Assembly (NCBI RefSeq): GCF_005048205.1
Contig: NZ_SUMF01000021.1
Coordinates: 1-59,518 of the forward strand
Reading direction: 5' to 3'
Length of the DNA stretch: 59,518 nt
From: Chitiniphilus eburneus
Lineage (GTDB): Bacteria; Pseudomonadota; Gammaproteobacteria; Burkholderiales; Chitinibacteraceae
The notes under the pieces: model-generated
Database searches by the model: none
What the model saw: only the letters and a program-made list of their open reading frames with translations
Told to the model about the DNA's origin: nothing
Position numbers and translations under genes: made by a program
Part shown: one piece after another, positions 53,501-59,518 of the stretch
Layout: the number at the start of each line of letters is the position of its first letter
Position numbering within the stretch: the first letter of the stretch is position 1

Positions 53501-54363
53501 GTGGCCTGCTGGATGTCGAAGACAGCGCCATCGTGCCGGTGATCCGCGATCCGGAGCGTCCGCAGGAAGAATCGGAAGCCGTGTTCTACTTCCCCGGCTG
53601 CGGCTCGGAGCGACTGTTCTCGCAGGTGGGCCTCGCCACCCAGGCGATGCTGTGGCATGTCGGCGCCACCACGGTGCTACCGCCGGGCTACCTGTGCTGC
53701 GGTTACCCGCAGACGTCCAGCGGCTTTGCCGACAAGGGCGAAAAGATCACCACCGAAAACCGCGTGCTGTTCCATCGCGTCGCCAACACGCTCAACTACC
53801 TGGATATCAAGACCGTGGTGGTGTCGTGCGGTACCTGCATGGATCAGTTGATGAAGTACCAGTTCGAGCAGATCTTCCCCGGCTGCCGGCTGATCGACAT
53901 CCACGAATACCTGATGGAAAAGGGCGTGAAGCTGGAAGGCGTGGATGGCGTGCGCTACATGTACCACGAGCCGTGCCACACGCCGATGAAGCAATACAAG
54001 GGCATCGACGTGGCCAATACGCTGATGGGCAGCCAGGTGGACCTGAACGACCGCTGCTGCGGCGAATCGGGCACCTTCGCCGTGGCTCGCCCGGACATCT
54101 CCACCCAGGTGCGCTTCCGCAAGCAGGAGGAGATGCAGAAGGGCGCCGACAAGCTGCGCGAGGAATCGGGCGCGCAAACGCCGGTGAAGATCCTGACCTC
54201 GTGCCCGTCATGCTTGCAGGGCCTGTCGCGCTACAACGACGATTCGGGCACCGAGGCCGATTACATCGTGATCGAGATCGCCAAGCACATCCTCGGCAGC
54301 GACTGGCAGGCGCAATATGTGGAACGCGCCCGCAACGGCGGGATCGAGCGCGTTTTGCTTTAA
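50503..54363 (+). CDS. DUF3683 FAD-linked oxidase / Fe-S oxidoreductase fusion
   Basis: This 1286-residue protein joins an N-terminal DUF3683 domain (~1-180), an FAD-binding-4 domain with '[17 protein letters not shown]' near residue 199, an FAD-oxidase C-terminal domain ending 'HGIGITKYE', two 4Fe-4S motifs '[11 protein letters not shown]' (~818) and '[11 protein letters not shown]' (~885), and two CCG domains ('[10 protein letters not shown]', '[10 protein letters not shown]'). This is the GlcD/GlcF or D-lactate dehydrogenase plan fused in one chain, common in betaproteobacteria. It likely oxidises a 2-hydroxy acid and feeds electrons to the respiratory chain; substrate unknown. It is monocistronic. 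Confidence 0.93.
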   Translation: MADPIPHIQERLREIPYNYTSFSDHEIVVRLLGSDAWRVLDELRQERVTGRSARMLFEVLGDIWAVKRNPYLQDDLLDNAKRLKLLVEALHHRLGEIDKRRQGNEKVGLLVKRGREAIDGFEREFRETAALRRKVIKRMAPHTRRDNICFDGLARVSHVTDATDWRVEYPFVVLSPDTEAEMAPLVAACIELGLTVIPRGGGTGYTGGAVPLTPMSAVINTEKLDLHNGVEFIDLPGCADKVATIQCGAGVVTRRVMEAAENAGLVFAVDPTSADASCIGGNVAMNAGGKKAVLWGTALDNLASWKMVDPDGNWKFIERLDHNLGKIHDAEQATFRVTTYKPDGKTRLGEETLVVPGSHFRKEGLGKDVTDKFLAGLPGVQKEGTDGLITSARFILHRLPAHTRTVCLEFFGEVSRAVPSIVEIKDYLDAHPAVQLAGLEHLDWRYVRAVGYATKAKSKGRPKMVLIADLVSDDEAAVGEAASQVVRLANARTGEGFIAVSAEARKKFWLDRARTAAIAKHTNAFKINEDVVIPLPRLGEYSDEIERINIELSITNKIELLDRLADFFTHGQLPLDLADSPISREALIGERREAALALVYTVRDRWSWLLENLDGAFESYTARHPDAPLETGVGVENMPQSVYHALRDFMLRVSWKREVCAELELLFADRNSKPVLDAIHALHQKVLKGRTWVALHMHAGDGNVHTNIPVNSDDYEMLQRAHHAVARIMAVARRLNGVISGEHGIGITKYEFLTREELAPFEAYKRKVDPEGRFNKGKLLPGSDLSNAYTPSFSLLGAESLILEQSDIGAISDSIKDCLRCGKCKPVCSTHVPRANLLYSPRNKILATGLLTEAFLYEEQTRRGISFRHFAELADVADHCTVCHRCVNPCPVKIDFGDVTVAMRNFLRKEGKKPFNPGTALGMAFLTIKDPATIKLLRVGMVQLGYKAQRLGHALAKRFGLIRGITRQPPATLGKAPIKAQVIHFINKPLPAKVPLKTARGLLDVEDSAIVPVIRDPERPQEESEAVFYFPGCGSERLFSQVGLATQAMLWHVGATTVLPPGYLCCGYPQTSSGFADKGEKITTENRVLFHRVANTLNYLDIKTVVVSCGTCMDQLMKYQFEQIFPGCRLIDIHEYLMEKGVKLEGVDGVRYMYHEPCHTPMKQYKGIDVANTLMGSQVDLNDRCCGESGTFAVARPDISTQVRFRKQEEMQKGADKLREESGAQTPVKILTSCPSCLQGLSRYNDDSGTEADYIVIEIAKHILGSDWQAQYVERARNGGIERVLL

Positions 54364-54452
54364 TTGTTTGGTTGATGGGGCGGCCCACCATTAATACGGG
54401 CCGCTTACGTCCGTCGTAGACGGCCGGGGCCAAACGACGGGGGTTCTCCTGA

Positions 54453-54480
54453 TTGTTTCTGGTTGGGGCTTGTTTATAAT
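54453..54480 (+). promoter_or_regulatory. Sigma-70 promoter of the HIT gene
   Basis: TTGTTT (54453-54458) and a perfect TATAAT (54475-54480) are 16 bases apart. A small hairpin CCTGA-AAAA-TCAGG (54482-54495) follows at once and leaves the AAAGG ribosome site free. Confidence 0.7.
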
Positions 54481-54503
54481 CCCTGAAAAATCAGGAAAGG
54501 GTA

Positions 54504-54920
54504 ATGCAAAGCGTTTGCGAGCTGTGTACCTCAATGGGCGGGGAACGCGTGTGGCAGGATGAACTCTGCCGCGTGGTACTCGTGGACGATGCCGCATATC
54601 CCGGATTTACCCGCGTCATTCTGAATCGCCATGTCGCCGAACTCAGCGACCTGGACAGAACGGAACGTCAGCGGCTGATGGATGTAGTGACCGCCGTCGA
54701 GCATGTGGTGCGCGATGTCTTGCACCCTGACAAAATCAATCTTGCCAGTCTGGGAAACATGGTGCCGCATCTGCATTGGCACGTGATCCCGCGATGGCAA
54801 GGCGATCGGCATTTCCCCAGCCCGGTCTGGGCCGAACCCCGCCGTCCGAGCGCCGTGCCGCCTGTCTCTGAAGAGATGCTCGCCATGTTGCGCCAACGGC
54901 TTAGCCTGCTCGAGCCATAA
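54504..54920 (+). CDS. HIT family protein
   Basis: The 138-residue nucleotide-binding hydrolase/transferase has the histidine triad 'HLHWHVIPR' (H-x-H-x-H) near residue 90 and 'GFTRVILNRHVAELSDLDRT' upstream, as in the diadenosine polyphosphate hydrolase-like group. A CxxC near the N-terminus ('VCELC') resembles the zinc-binding version of the family. AAAGG precedes the ATG at 54504. The stop overlaps the start of the next gene (TAATG), so the two are translationally coupled. Confidence 0.92.
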   Translation: MQSVCELCTSMGGERVWQDELCRVVLVDDAAYPGFTRVILNRHVAELSDLDRTERQRLMDVVTAVEHVVRDVLHPDKINLASLGNMVPHLHWHVIPRWQGDRHFPSPVWAEPRRPSAVPPVSEEMLAMLRQRLSLLEP

Positions 54921-56542
54921 TGGATTCGGAACACCTGCCCACCTATCGCGGCTCCGCCGCACCGCCCTTCACCGATGCCCGTTCGGCCAAAAGCTGGATG
55001 CAGCTTCTGCCGTTGATCAACGCACCGGTTGCCCATAACGAACTCACCGAGGCGCTGGCCCTGCTCAACGCCAGCAGTATCAGTCCTTACGAATCGCTCA
55101 AGATCCTGGAGCTGTTCCGCGAAGGCGTCCACATGGTCCAGACCTCGCTCACCGAGCGCTTTCTGGGCCGCGCCGTACCGTTTGGCCAGGATGAACAGAA
55201 TGCCTGGCAACAAGTGGTGGGCATGTGGGCATTGCTACGCGACGCCTATGCCCGCTGCTGGCGTGCCGCGCTGGATGGCGAAGCCGAAGCGCTGGACCAC
55301 CACGCGCTGGCCGCCGAACGCACATTGCGCTACCAGTGCCTGGTGATGCGCGAACACCTGCTGGCCTACAAGCCGGTGCCACCGGAACTGTGGCAGGCGC
55401 TTTACGGCTACTACACGCTGGCCGACAAGGCCGGCGTGGCCGAAAAACCCGCCAAGGACAGCATGCTCAAGGTCGCCGGTGTCGCCGCGCCCGAGAACGT
55501 GTTCGTCCATACGCTGTTGCTGGCCGGCGCCAGCCCGTATCACTTCACCGCCCGCCAGATCCTGTGGCTGGACGAGCGCCTGCCCGCCTTCGCCCAGCGT
55601 GCGCCGCTGGAACGCGAAGCCCGCGCCCTGCCTGGGCGTGGCAGCCTGCAAGTGGATTTCGCCGCGCCCTCGGCGCCACGCCGGATCGAACCACGCCTTT
55701 CCGGCGACACGGTGCGGGAAATCGATACCTATCAACTGGCGCAGGCGCTGTCGCGCCGCATCAAGTTGCTGCGCAATGGCGAAAACCCCGAAAAACTCGG
55801 CCTGGGCGAGCAGTTCCCGTCCAGCGCGGTGGAATCGCTGCTGACCGACCTTTACCGCACCTGGTGCGAGCAACCGACCGAACGCGTTCACCCGCGTGCC
55901 GACGGCAACCGTACCATCGACGTGATCTTCGGTCTGTCGCGCCAGCATCTGGCAGTGGGCAAGGGTAGCTTTGCACTGCCGACCGACGGCCCGCAGGAGC
56001 TGGCCGGTGACGATCTGGTACGCATGCAGTTGTTCGGCCGCACGCAGACGCTACAGAACTCGGCCGCCGCCTCCGCCGAACTGGCCCCGTCCGAATCGTG
56101 GTGGCTGCGCAACGAAAGCCCGCAGGGCATGCAACTGTCGCGCAAGGCCACGCCGGGCCATCGCGTGGCGCTGCAACAACTGCTGGCGGTCTCCATCGCC
56201 AATCGCTACTACGTCGGTACCGTGCGCTGGTTGCAACAGGAAGGTGACCAGGTTGTCATCGGTGTCCGACTGTTGCCGGGACAACCGCATTCCGCGGCGG
56301 TCCGCCCGGTGGACCTGGTCCACGCCGGCCGTCGCGGCTGGACCGAAGGCCTGGCACTGCCGGCCACCCCCACGCTGCGTTCGCCCGCATCGCTGATCCT
56401 GCCGGTCGGCTGGTTCCGGCCGGGCCGCGTGGTGGAATGGTGGGATGGCGAAAGCACGCGCAAGCTGCGCCTGGAATCGGCGCTGGAGCGTGGTGTGGAT
56501 TACGAGCGCGTGCATTACGTACTCGCCGGCCATACCCGCTGA
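54920..56542 (+). CDS. PilZ-like protein, probable cyclic-di-GMP effector
   Basis: The 540-residue protein has a helical N-terminal ~330 residues and a C-terminal beta-rich part. There, 'SWWLRNESPQGMQLSRKATP' contains an N-x-S-x-x-G motif (N398), and 'VALQQLLAVSIANRYYVGTV' with 'QEGDQVVIGVRLLPGQ' follow the strand order of PilZ barrels. The usual RxxxR arginines are not obvious upstream, so binding to cyclic di-GMP is uncertain. It overlaps the HIT stop and is followed by a terminator. I do not recognise a named family for the N-terminal half. Confidence 0.7.
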   Translation: MDSEHLPTYRGSAAPPFTDARSAKSWMQLLPLINAPVAHNELTEALALLNASSISPYESLKILELFREGVHMVQTSLTERFLGRAVPFGQDEQNAWQQVVGMWALLRDAYARCWRAALDGEAEALDHHALAAERTLRYQCLVMREHLLAYKPVPPELWQALYGYYTLADKAGVAEKPAKDSMLKVAGVAAPENVFVHTLLLAGASPYHFTARQILWLDERLPAFAQRAPLEREARALPGRGSLQVDFAAPSAPRRIEPRLSGDTVREIDTYQLAQALSRRIKLLRNGENPEKLGLGEQFPSSAVESLLTDLYRTWCEQPTERVHPRADGNRTIDVIFGLSRQHLAVGKGSFALPTDGPQELAGDDLVRMQLFGRTQTLQNSAAASAELAPSESWWLRNESPQGMQLSRKATPGHRVALQQLLAVSIANRYYVGTVRWLQQEGDQVVIGVRLLPGQPHSAAVRPVDLVHAGRRGWTEGLALPATPTLRSPASLILPVGWFRPGRVVEWWDGESTRKLRLESALERGVDYERVHYVLAGHTR

Positions 56543-56560
56543 TCGCCAGCGCCAGCCACG

Positions 56561-56589
56561 ACGCCCCGCCTTTGGCGGGGCGTTTTCCT
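56561..56589 (+). terminator. Terminator after the PilZ-like gene
   Basis: ACGCCCCGCC-TTT-GGCGGGGCGT, a perfect 10-bp stem, is followed by TTTCCTT. It lies 18 bases after the stop codon and also separates the convergent HD-GYP gene. Confidence 0.9.
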
Positions 56590-56618
56590 TGCCGCTACGC
56601 CGATGCGGGCGACGGCAT

Positions 56619-58205
56619 CTATCCGCCGCAGCCCGCCTGCGCCAGCAGCGCCGCCTCGTCCACCGCGTCGATCTGCTCGGGCGGGAGGAACTCGTTCGCG
56701 TATTCCAGCCAGACCTGCTCGCGCATGAATACTTCGAACAGATCGCTGTCCACATGCTGTTCATGCGCCATCCGGGCCAGGATGGTCAGCGCCTGCGATA
56801 GCTTCATCCCCGGCTTGTATGGCCGATCGCGCGCGGTCAGCGCCTCGAACACATCGGCGATACCCATGACCCTTGCCTGCACGCTCATCTGCTCTCGGGT
56901 CAGCCCGCGCGGATAGCCGCGCCCATCCATGCGCTCGTGATGTCCGCCCGCGTATTCCGGCACCATCGCCAGGCGGCTCGGCCACGGCAGCGATTCGAGC
57001 ATGCGGATGGTCACGTCGATATGATGATTGATGATCTGGCGTTCGGCGGCGGTGAGCGTGCCACGGCGGATCGACAGGTTTTCCTGCTCATCGTCGTCGA
57101 GCAGCGATGCCTCACCGTCCGGCCCGTGCCAGGTCCAGCGTGCGATCTCCGCCACGCGCGCCACATCGGCATCGGCCATCGCCTCACCGCCAACATTGCA
57201 GCGCCGCAGGAACGCCATGGCATCGTCCAGCTCGGTCAGCCGCGCGGCGTAAGCGGCAGCATCCAGTTCGCCCTCCAGATGGGCGATGCGCGCATCGCGC
57301 TTGAGCACTTCGAACCGCGTTTCGATCAACGCGATGCGGTCGAATAGCGTGTGCAACTTGGTCGCCTTGTCGATCACGTGCACCGGCGTGGTGATCTTGC
57401 CGCAATCGTGCAGCAGGCCCGCGATCTTCAATGCGTAGCGATCGGTATCGTCCATCTCGAACGATGCCAACGGCCCGTTGCGGGTACGGACGGCCGCCTC
57501 GGCCAGCATCATGGTCAGCACCGGCACCCGCTGGCAGTGCCTGCTGGTATAGGGCGACTTGTCGTCGATGGCGAGGTTGATCAGGCCGACGAAGGATTCG
57601 AACAACTTCTTCAGCGACAGGATCAGTTGCTGGTTGGTCAGCGCCACCGCCGCCTGGGAGGCGAGCGATTCCACCAGATGCGTATCGTCCGCGTCGAAAG
57701 CGCGGATCTGTTTGTCGGCATCCAGCGCATTGATCAATTGCAGCGCGCCGATCAGTTCGCCCAAGTGGTTCTTCATCGGCACGCTGAGGAACGATTGCGA
57801 CCGGTAGCCCAGCTCGGCGTCGAAAGTGCGCGTGCCGGAAAAATCGTAGCCTTCGGCCGTGTAGGCATCGTCGATGACGATGGTGCGATCCTGATTGACC
57901 GCGCAGGCCACCACGTTGTTGAAGTTGGGCCTGCCGTCGGCATGGGTCAGCGGCACCGGCGGCAGGCCCACCGGCTGACCGCTGGTCCCACCCACCTTGC
58001 GACCCAGCCGGTCGGTGATGGCGATCTCGAAATGCAGGGCGCCATCGCGGACGATGTACAAGGTGCCCGCATCGGCGCAGGCCAGATCCTTGGCCGCCAG
58101 CAGGATCGCCTCGGTCAGCCGCGCAATATCGGCCTCGCCCGACAGCGCGATGCCCACCGCGTTCAGCTTCTCCAGCCGCTCGCGCAAGGCATCCTGGCTC
58201 AGCAT
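56619..58205 (-). CDS. GAF-HD-GYP cyclic-di-GMP phosphodiesterase
   Basis: The 528-residue protein has an N-terminal GAF domain (about 20-190; 'YRSQSFLSVPMKNHLGELIG') and a C-terminal HD-GYP domain with 'GLLHDCGKI' (His266-Asp267) and 'HHERMDGRGYPRGL' (from about 422). The diagnostic residues for cyclic-di-GMP hydrolysis are intact. About 150 residues separate HD from HHExxDGxGYP, roughly 90 more than usual; the insert has 'RFEVLKRDARIAHLEGELDA'. The ATG at 58205 has GGGTGGGAA upstream. It converges with the PilZ-like gene, 76 bases away. Confidence 0.92.
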   Translation of the reverse strand: MLSQDALRERLEKLNAVGIALSGEADIARLTEAILLAAKDLACADAGTLYIVRDGALHFEIAITDRLGRKVGGTSGQPVGLPPVPLTHADGRPNFNNVVACAVNQDRTIVIDDAYTAEGYDFSGTRTFDAELGYRSQSFLSVPMKNHLGELIGALQLINALDADKQIRAFDADDTHLVESLASQAAVALTNQQLILSLKKLFESFVGLINLAIDDKSPYTSRHCQRVPVLTMMLAEAAVRTRNGPLASFEMDDTDRYALKIAGLLHDCGKITTPVHVIDKATKLHTLFDRIALIETRFEVLKRDARIAHLEGELDAAAYAARLTELDDAMAFLRRCNVGGEAMADADVARVAEIARWTWHGPDGEASLLDDDEQENLSIRRGTLTAAERQIINHHIDVTIRMLESLPWPSRLAMVPEYAGGHHERMDGRGYPRGLTREQMSVQARVMGIADVFEALTARDRPYKPGMKLSQALTILARMAHEQHVDSDLFEVFMREQVWLEYANEFLPPEQIDAVDEAALLAQAGCGG

Positions 58206-58288
58206 TTCCCACCCCGCCGCGACGGCTCTGACACGCGATCGAACAGGCAATACCCTTGGCTCGGTTGCATCGGCACTCCTTGCGCGGA

Positions 58289-59059
58289 CTAGAACCGGAT
58301 GATTTGCCCCTGCTCCAGCCGGGCAATGCGGAAATCCGCGCCGCTTTCCAGTACCTCGCGCATGGTCAGCGCGTGGTCGGCCGGTTTCAGGTGCGTGATC
58401 AGGATTTCCACCGCGTCGGACCGCGCCAGTTGCTTCAGCGCGTCGAGCAGCAGGCGCGGCGAGAAATGCCTGGACAGCCGCGCCAGCGCCTCCTCGCGGT
58501 TGGCGAACGCGGTCTCGATGATCAGCGTGCCCAGGTTGGGGATGGCGTTCACCGCTTGCCAGAACTCGGCGCAGTCGGCGGTATCGCCGGAAAACACCAG
58601 CGTGGCATCGCCCGAATCCAGCGCGTAGGCCACGGCGGGCACGGTATGCAGCGCGGGCAACGCGGTGATCCGGCAGCCGTCCACCTCACGGCATTCGCCC
58701 GTTTCCATCGGCTCGAAGCGCAGCATGGCGGCATCGGCGGCGGGGATGACGGTGAAGTCGGGCCACACGGCCCAGTTGAAGACATGCTGGTGCAACACAC
58801 CCAGCGTGGCCTGGCTGGCGTGCACGACGATCGGGCGCTCGCGCGCACCGAACACGGTGTCGATCAGCATCGGCAGGCAAGCGATGTGGTCCAGGTGCGC
58901 GTGGGTGAGGAACACGTGATCGATACGCACCAGTTCGTCGTAGGTCAGGTCGCCCACACCGGTGCCGGCGTCGATCAGGGTCCGTTCGCCGAGCAGCATC
59001 GCGGTGGTGCGGTGCACACCGCCGATGCCGCCGCTGCATCCGAGAATACGAAGTTGCAT
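58289..59059 (-). CDS. MBL-fold protein, cyclic-nucleotide phosphodiesterase-like
   Basis: The 256-residue metallo-beta-lactamase-fold protein has 'RILGCSGGIGGVHRTTAMLL' at its start, metal motif 'FLTHAHLDHIACLPMLID', 'LPALHTVPAVAYALDSGDAT', 'LVFSGDTADC' and a final 'ITHLKP' His. This matches the class II 3',5'-cyclic-nucleotide phosphodiesterase-type group (PF02112-like), so cAMP or another cyclic nucleotide is a plausible substrate. GGAG lies upstream of the ATG at 59059. It lies 83 bases after the HD-GYP start and 116 bases downstream of the FHA gene, all on the minus strand. Confidence 0.88.
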   Translation of the reverse strand: MQLRILGCSGGIGGVHRTTAMLLGERTLIDAGTGVGDLTYDELVRIDHVFLTHAHLDHIACLPMLIDTVFGARERPIVVHASQATLGVLHQHVFNWAVWPDFTVIPAADAAMLRFEPMETGECREVDGCRITALPALHTVPAVAYALDSGDATLVFSGDTADCAEFWQAVNAIPNLGTLIIETAFANREEALARLSRHFSPRLLLDALKQLARSDAVEILITHLKPADHALTMREVLESGADFRIARLEQGQIIRF

Positions 59060-59175
59060 GGTGCTCCGGAGAGGATGAAGAACGGGACGCAATACGCGCC
59101 CGTTTCCATTGTGGCCGAATGGCGCGCCGGCCGCGTCGTCAGGCGTCACACGCCTGCCGCACGGCAACGCCAGCT

Positions 59176-59518
59176 TCAGTCGCGCAGGAAGAACACCATC
59201 TTGATACCCATCAGCTCGATCATGTCCTCGTCGTTGAGCGTGTGCGCCAGCGCGCCGATATCCCTGCCGTTGACCAGCGGCGTGCGCTCGCCTTCCACGT
59301 GCACCAGCACATAGCCCTGCTGGCGCTTGCTGATGACCGCAACCTGCGTGCCGGCGCGGCCGAGCGTGGTGGCTGGCTTGTTGAGCAGCAGCTCCCGACC
59401 GGCATTGGCGCCCGTCATGACCTTGACCACACCCATGGGGCCGGAAGCCTGCATCGCGGGCGCGGCCTGGGCCGGCGCAGCCGCGGGGCGCGTCGGGGCC
59501 AGCGTGGACGCCACGGCG
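59176..59518 (-). CDS. FHA-domain protein, C-terminal part (runs off right edge)
   Basis: The frame is open to the window end, so the N-terminus is missing. The visible ~113 residues start with an Ala/Pro-rich linker and end in an FHA-like domain: 'NAGRELLLNKPATTLGRAGT' with the conserved GR, then 'YVLVHVEGERTPLVNGRDIG' and 'LNDEDMIELMGIKMVFFL'. FHA domains bind phosphothreonine. The missing part may hold a Ser/Thr kinase or other sensor domain (inference). Possible GTG at 59514 is only an internal codon. Confidence 0.82.
   Translation of the reverse strand, partial: AVASTLAPTRPAAAPAQAAPAMQASGPMGVVKVMTGANAGRELLLNKPATTLGRAGTQVAVISKRQQGYVLVHVEGERTPLVNGRDIGALAHTLNDEDMIELMGIKMVFFLRD

Overview
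The window is a stretch of GC-rich (roughly 65%) proteobacterial chromosome. Several markers point to a betaproteobacterium, possibly near the Neisseriales/Chitinibacteraceae: a very large DUF3683 FAD/Fe-S oxidoreductase, an S-adenosylhomocysteine (SAH) riboswitch before ahcY, and closest recalled relatives among Gram-negative proteins throughout (YhcC, PaeA/YtfL, RtcR, MdtN). The genus assignment is inference; no rRNA or ordinary tRNA gene is present.

Layout. 1-1722: start of an RHS/YD-repeat secreted protein on the minus strand, AT-rich compared with its neighbours and running off the left edge. 2275-3291: MgtC/SapB membrane protein with a coupled small protein, then a DUF3309 miniprotein. 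3636-12172: glgA-glgX-treZ-treY, which makes glycogen, debranches it and converts maltodextrins to trehalose. 12252-16380: AsmA-family protein, a large inverted-repeat block with hexanucleotide repeats, and an MscS channel. 16415-21405: minus-strand ytcA-mdtN-mdtO-mdtP type tripartite efflux operon. 21534-27907: GNAT acetyltransferase and an ssuE-ssuA-ssuA-ssuD-ssuC-ssuB sulfonate operon with tandem duplicated substrate-binding proteins. 28108-33793: GST, methyltransferase, NfsA-like nitroreductase, a secreted protein of unknown function, YhcC-type radical SAM protein and a SYLF protein. 34114-37207: PaeA-type CNNM/CBS transporter, SAH riboswitch and ahcY. 37705-45987: ASCH protein and an RNA-repair locus. 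46177-50314: three TPR paralogs, the last fused to GGDEF. 50503-59518: DUF3683 oxidoreductase, HIT protein, PilZ-like protein, HD-GYP phosphodiesterase, cyclic-nucleotide phosphodiesterase-like MBL protein and the end of an FHA protein.

The most interesting region is the RNA-repair locus. A minus-strand operon encodes slipin, a zinc-ribbon protein, RtcB ligase, an RlaP-type nucleotidyltransferase and RtcA cyclase. Divergently encoded RtcR (CARF-like domain plus sigma-54 AAA+) should activate it. A near-consensus sigma-54 promoter (43894-43909) is followed, before any protein gene, by an array of tRNA-like elements: one 73-nt cloverleaf with canonical D- and T-loops but a 5-nt anticodon loop, a 40-nt acceptor/T-arm miniature, and two further T-arm-like hairpins. 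A 270-bp terminal-inverted-repeat element lies inside this operon and supplies the rlaP stop codon.

Four non-coding repeat families recur between genes, and all three parts of cyclic-di-GMP signalling (GGDEF, PilZ-like, HD-GYP) occur within 10 kb at the right end.
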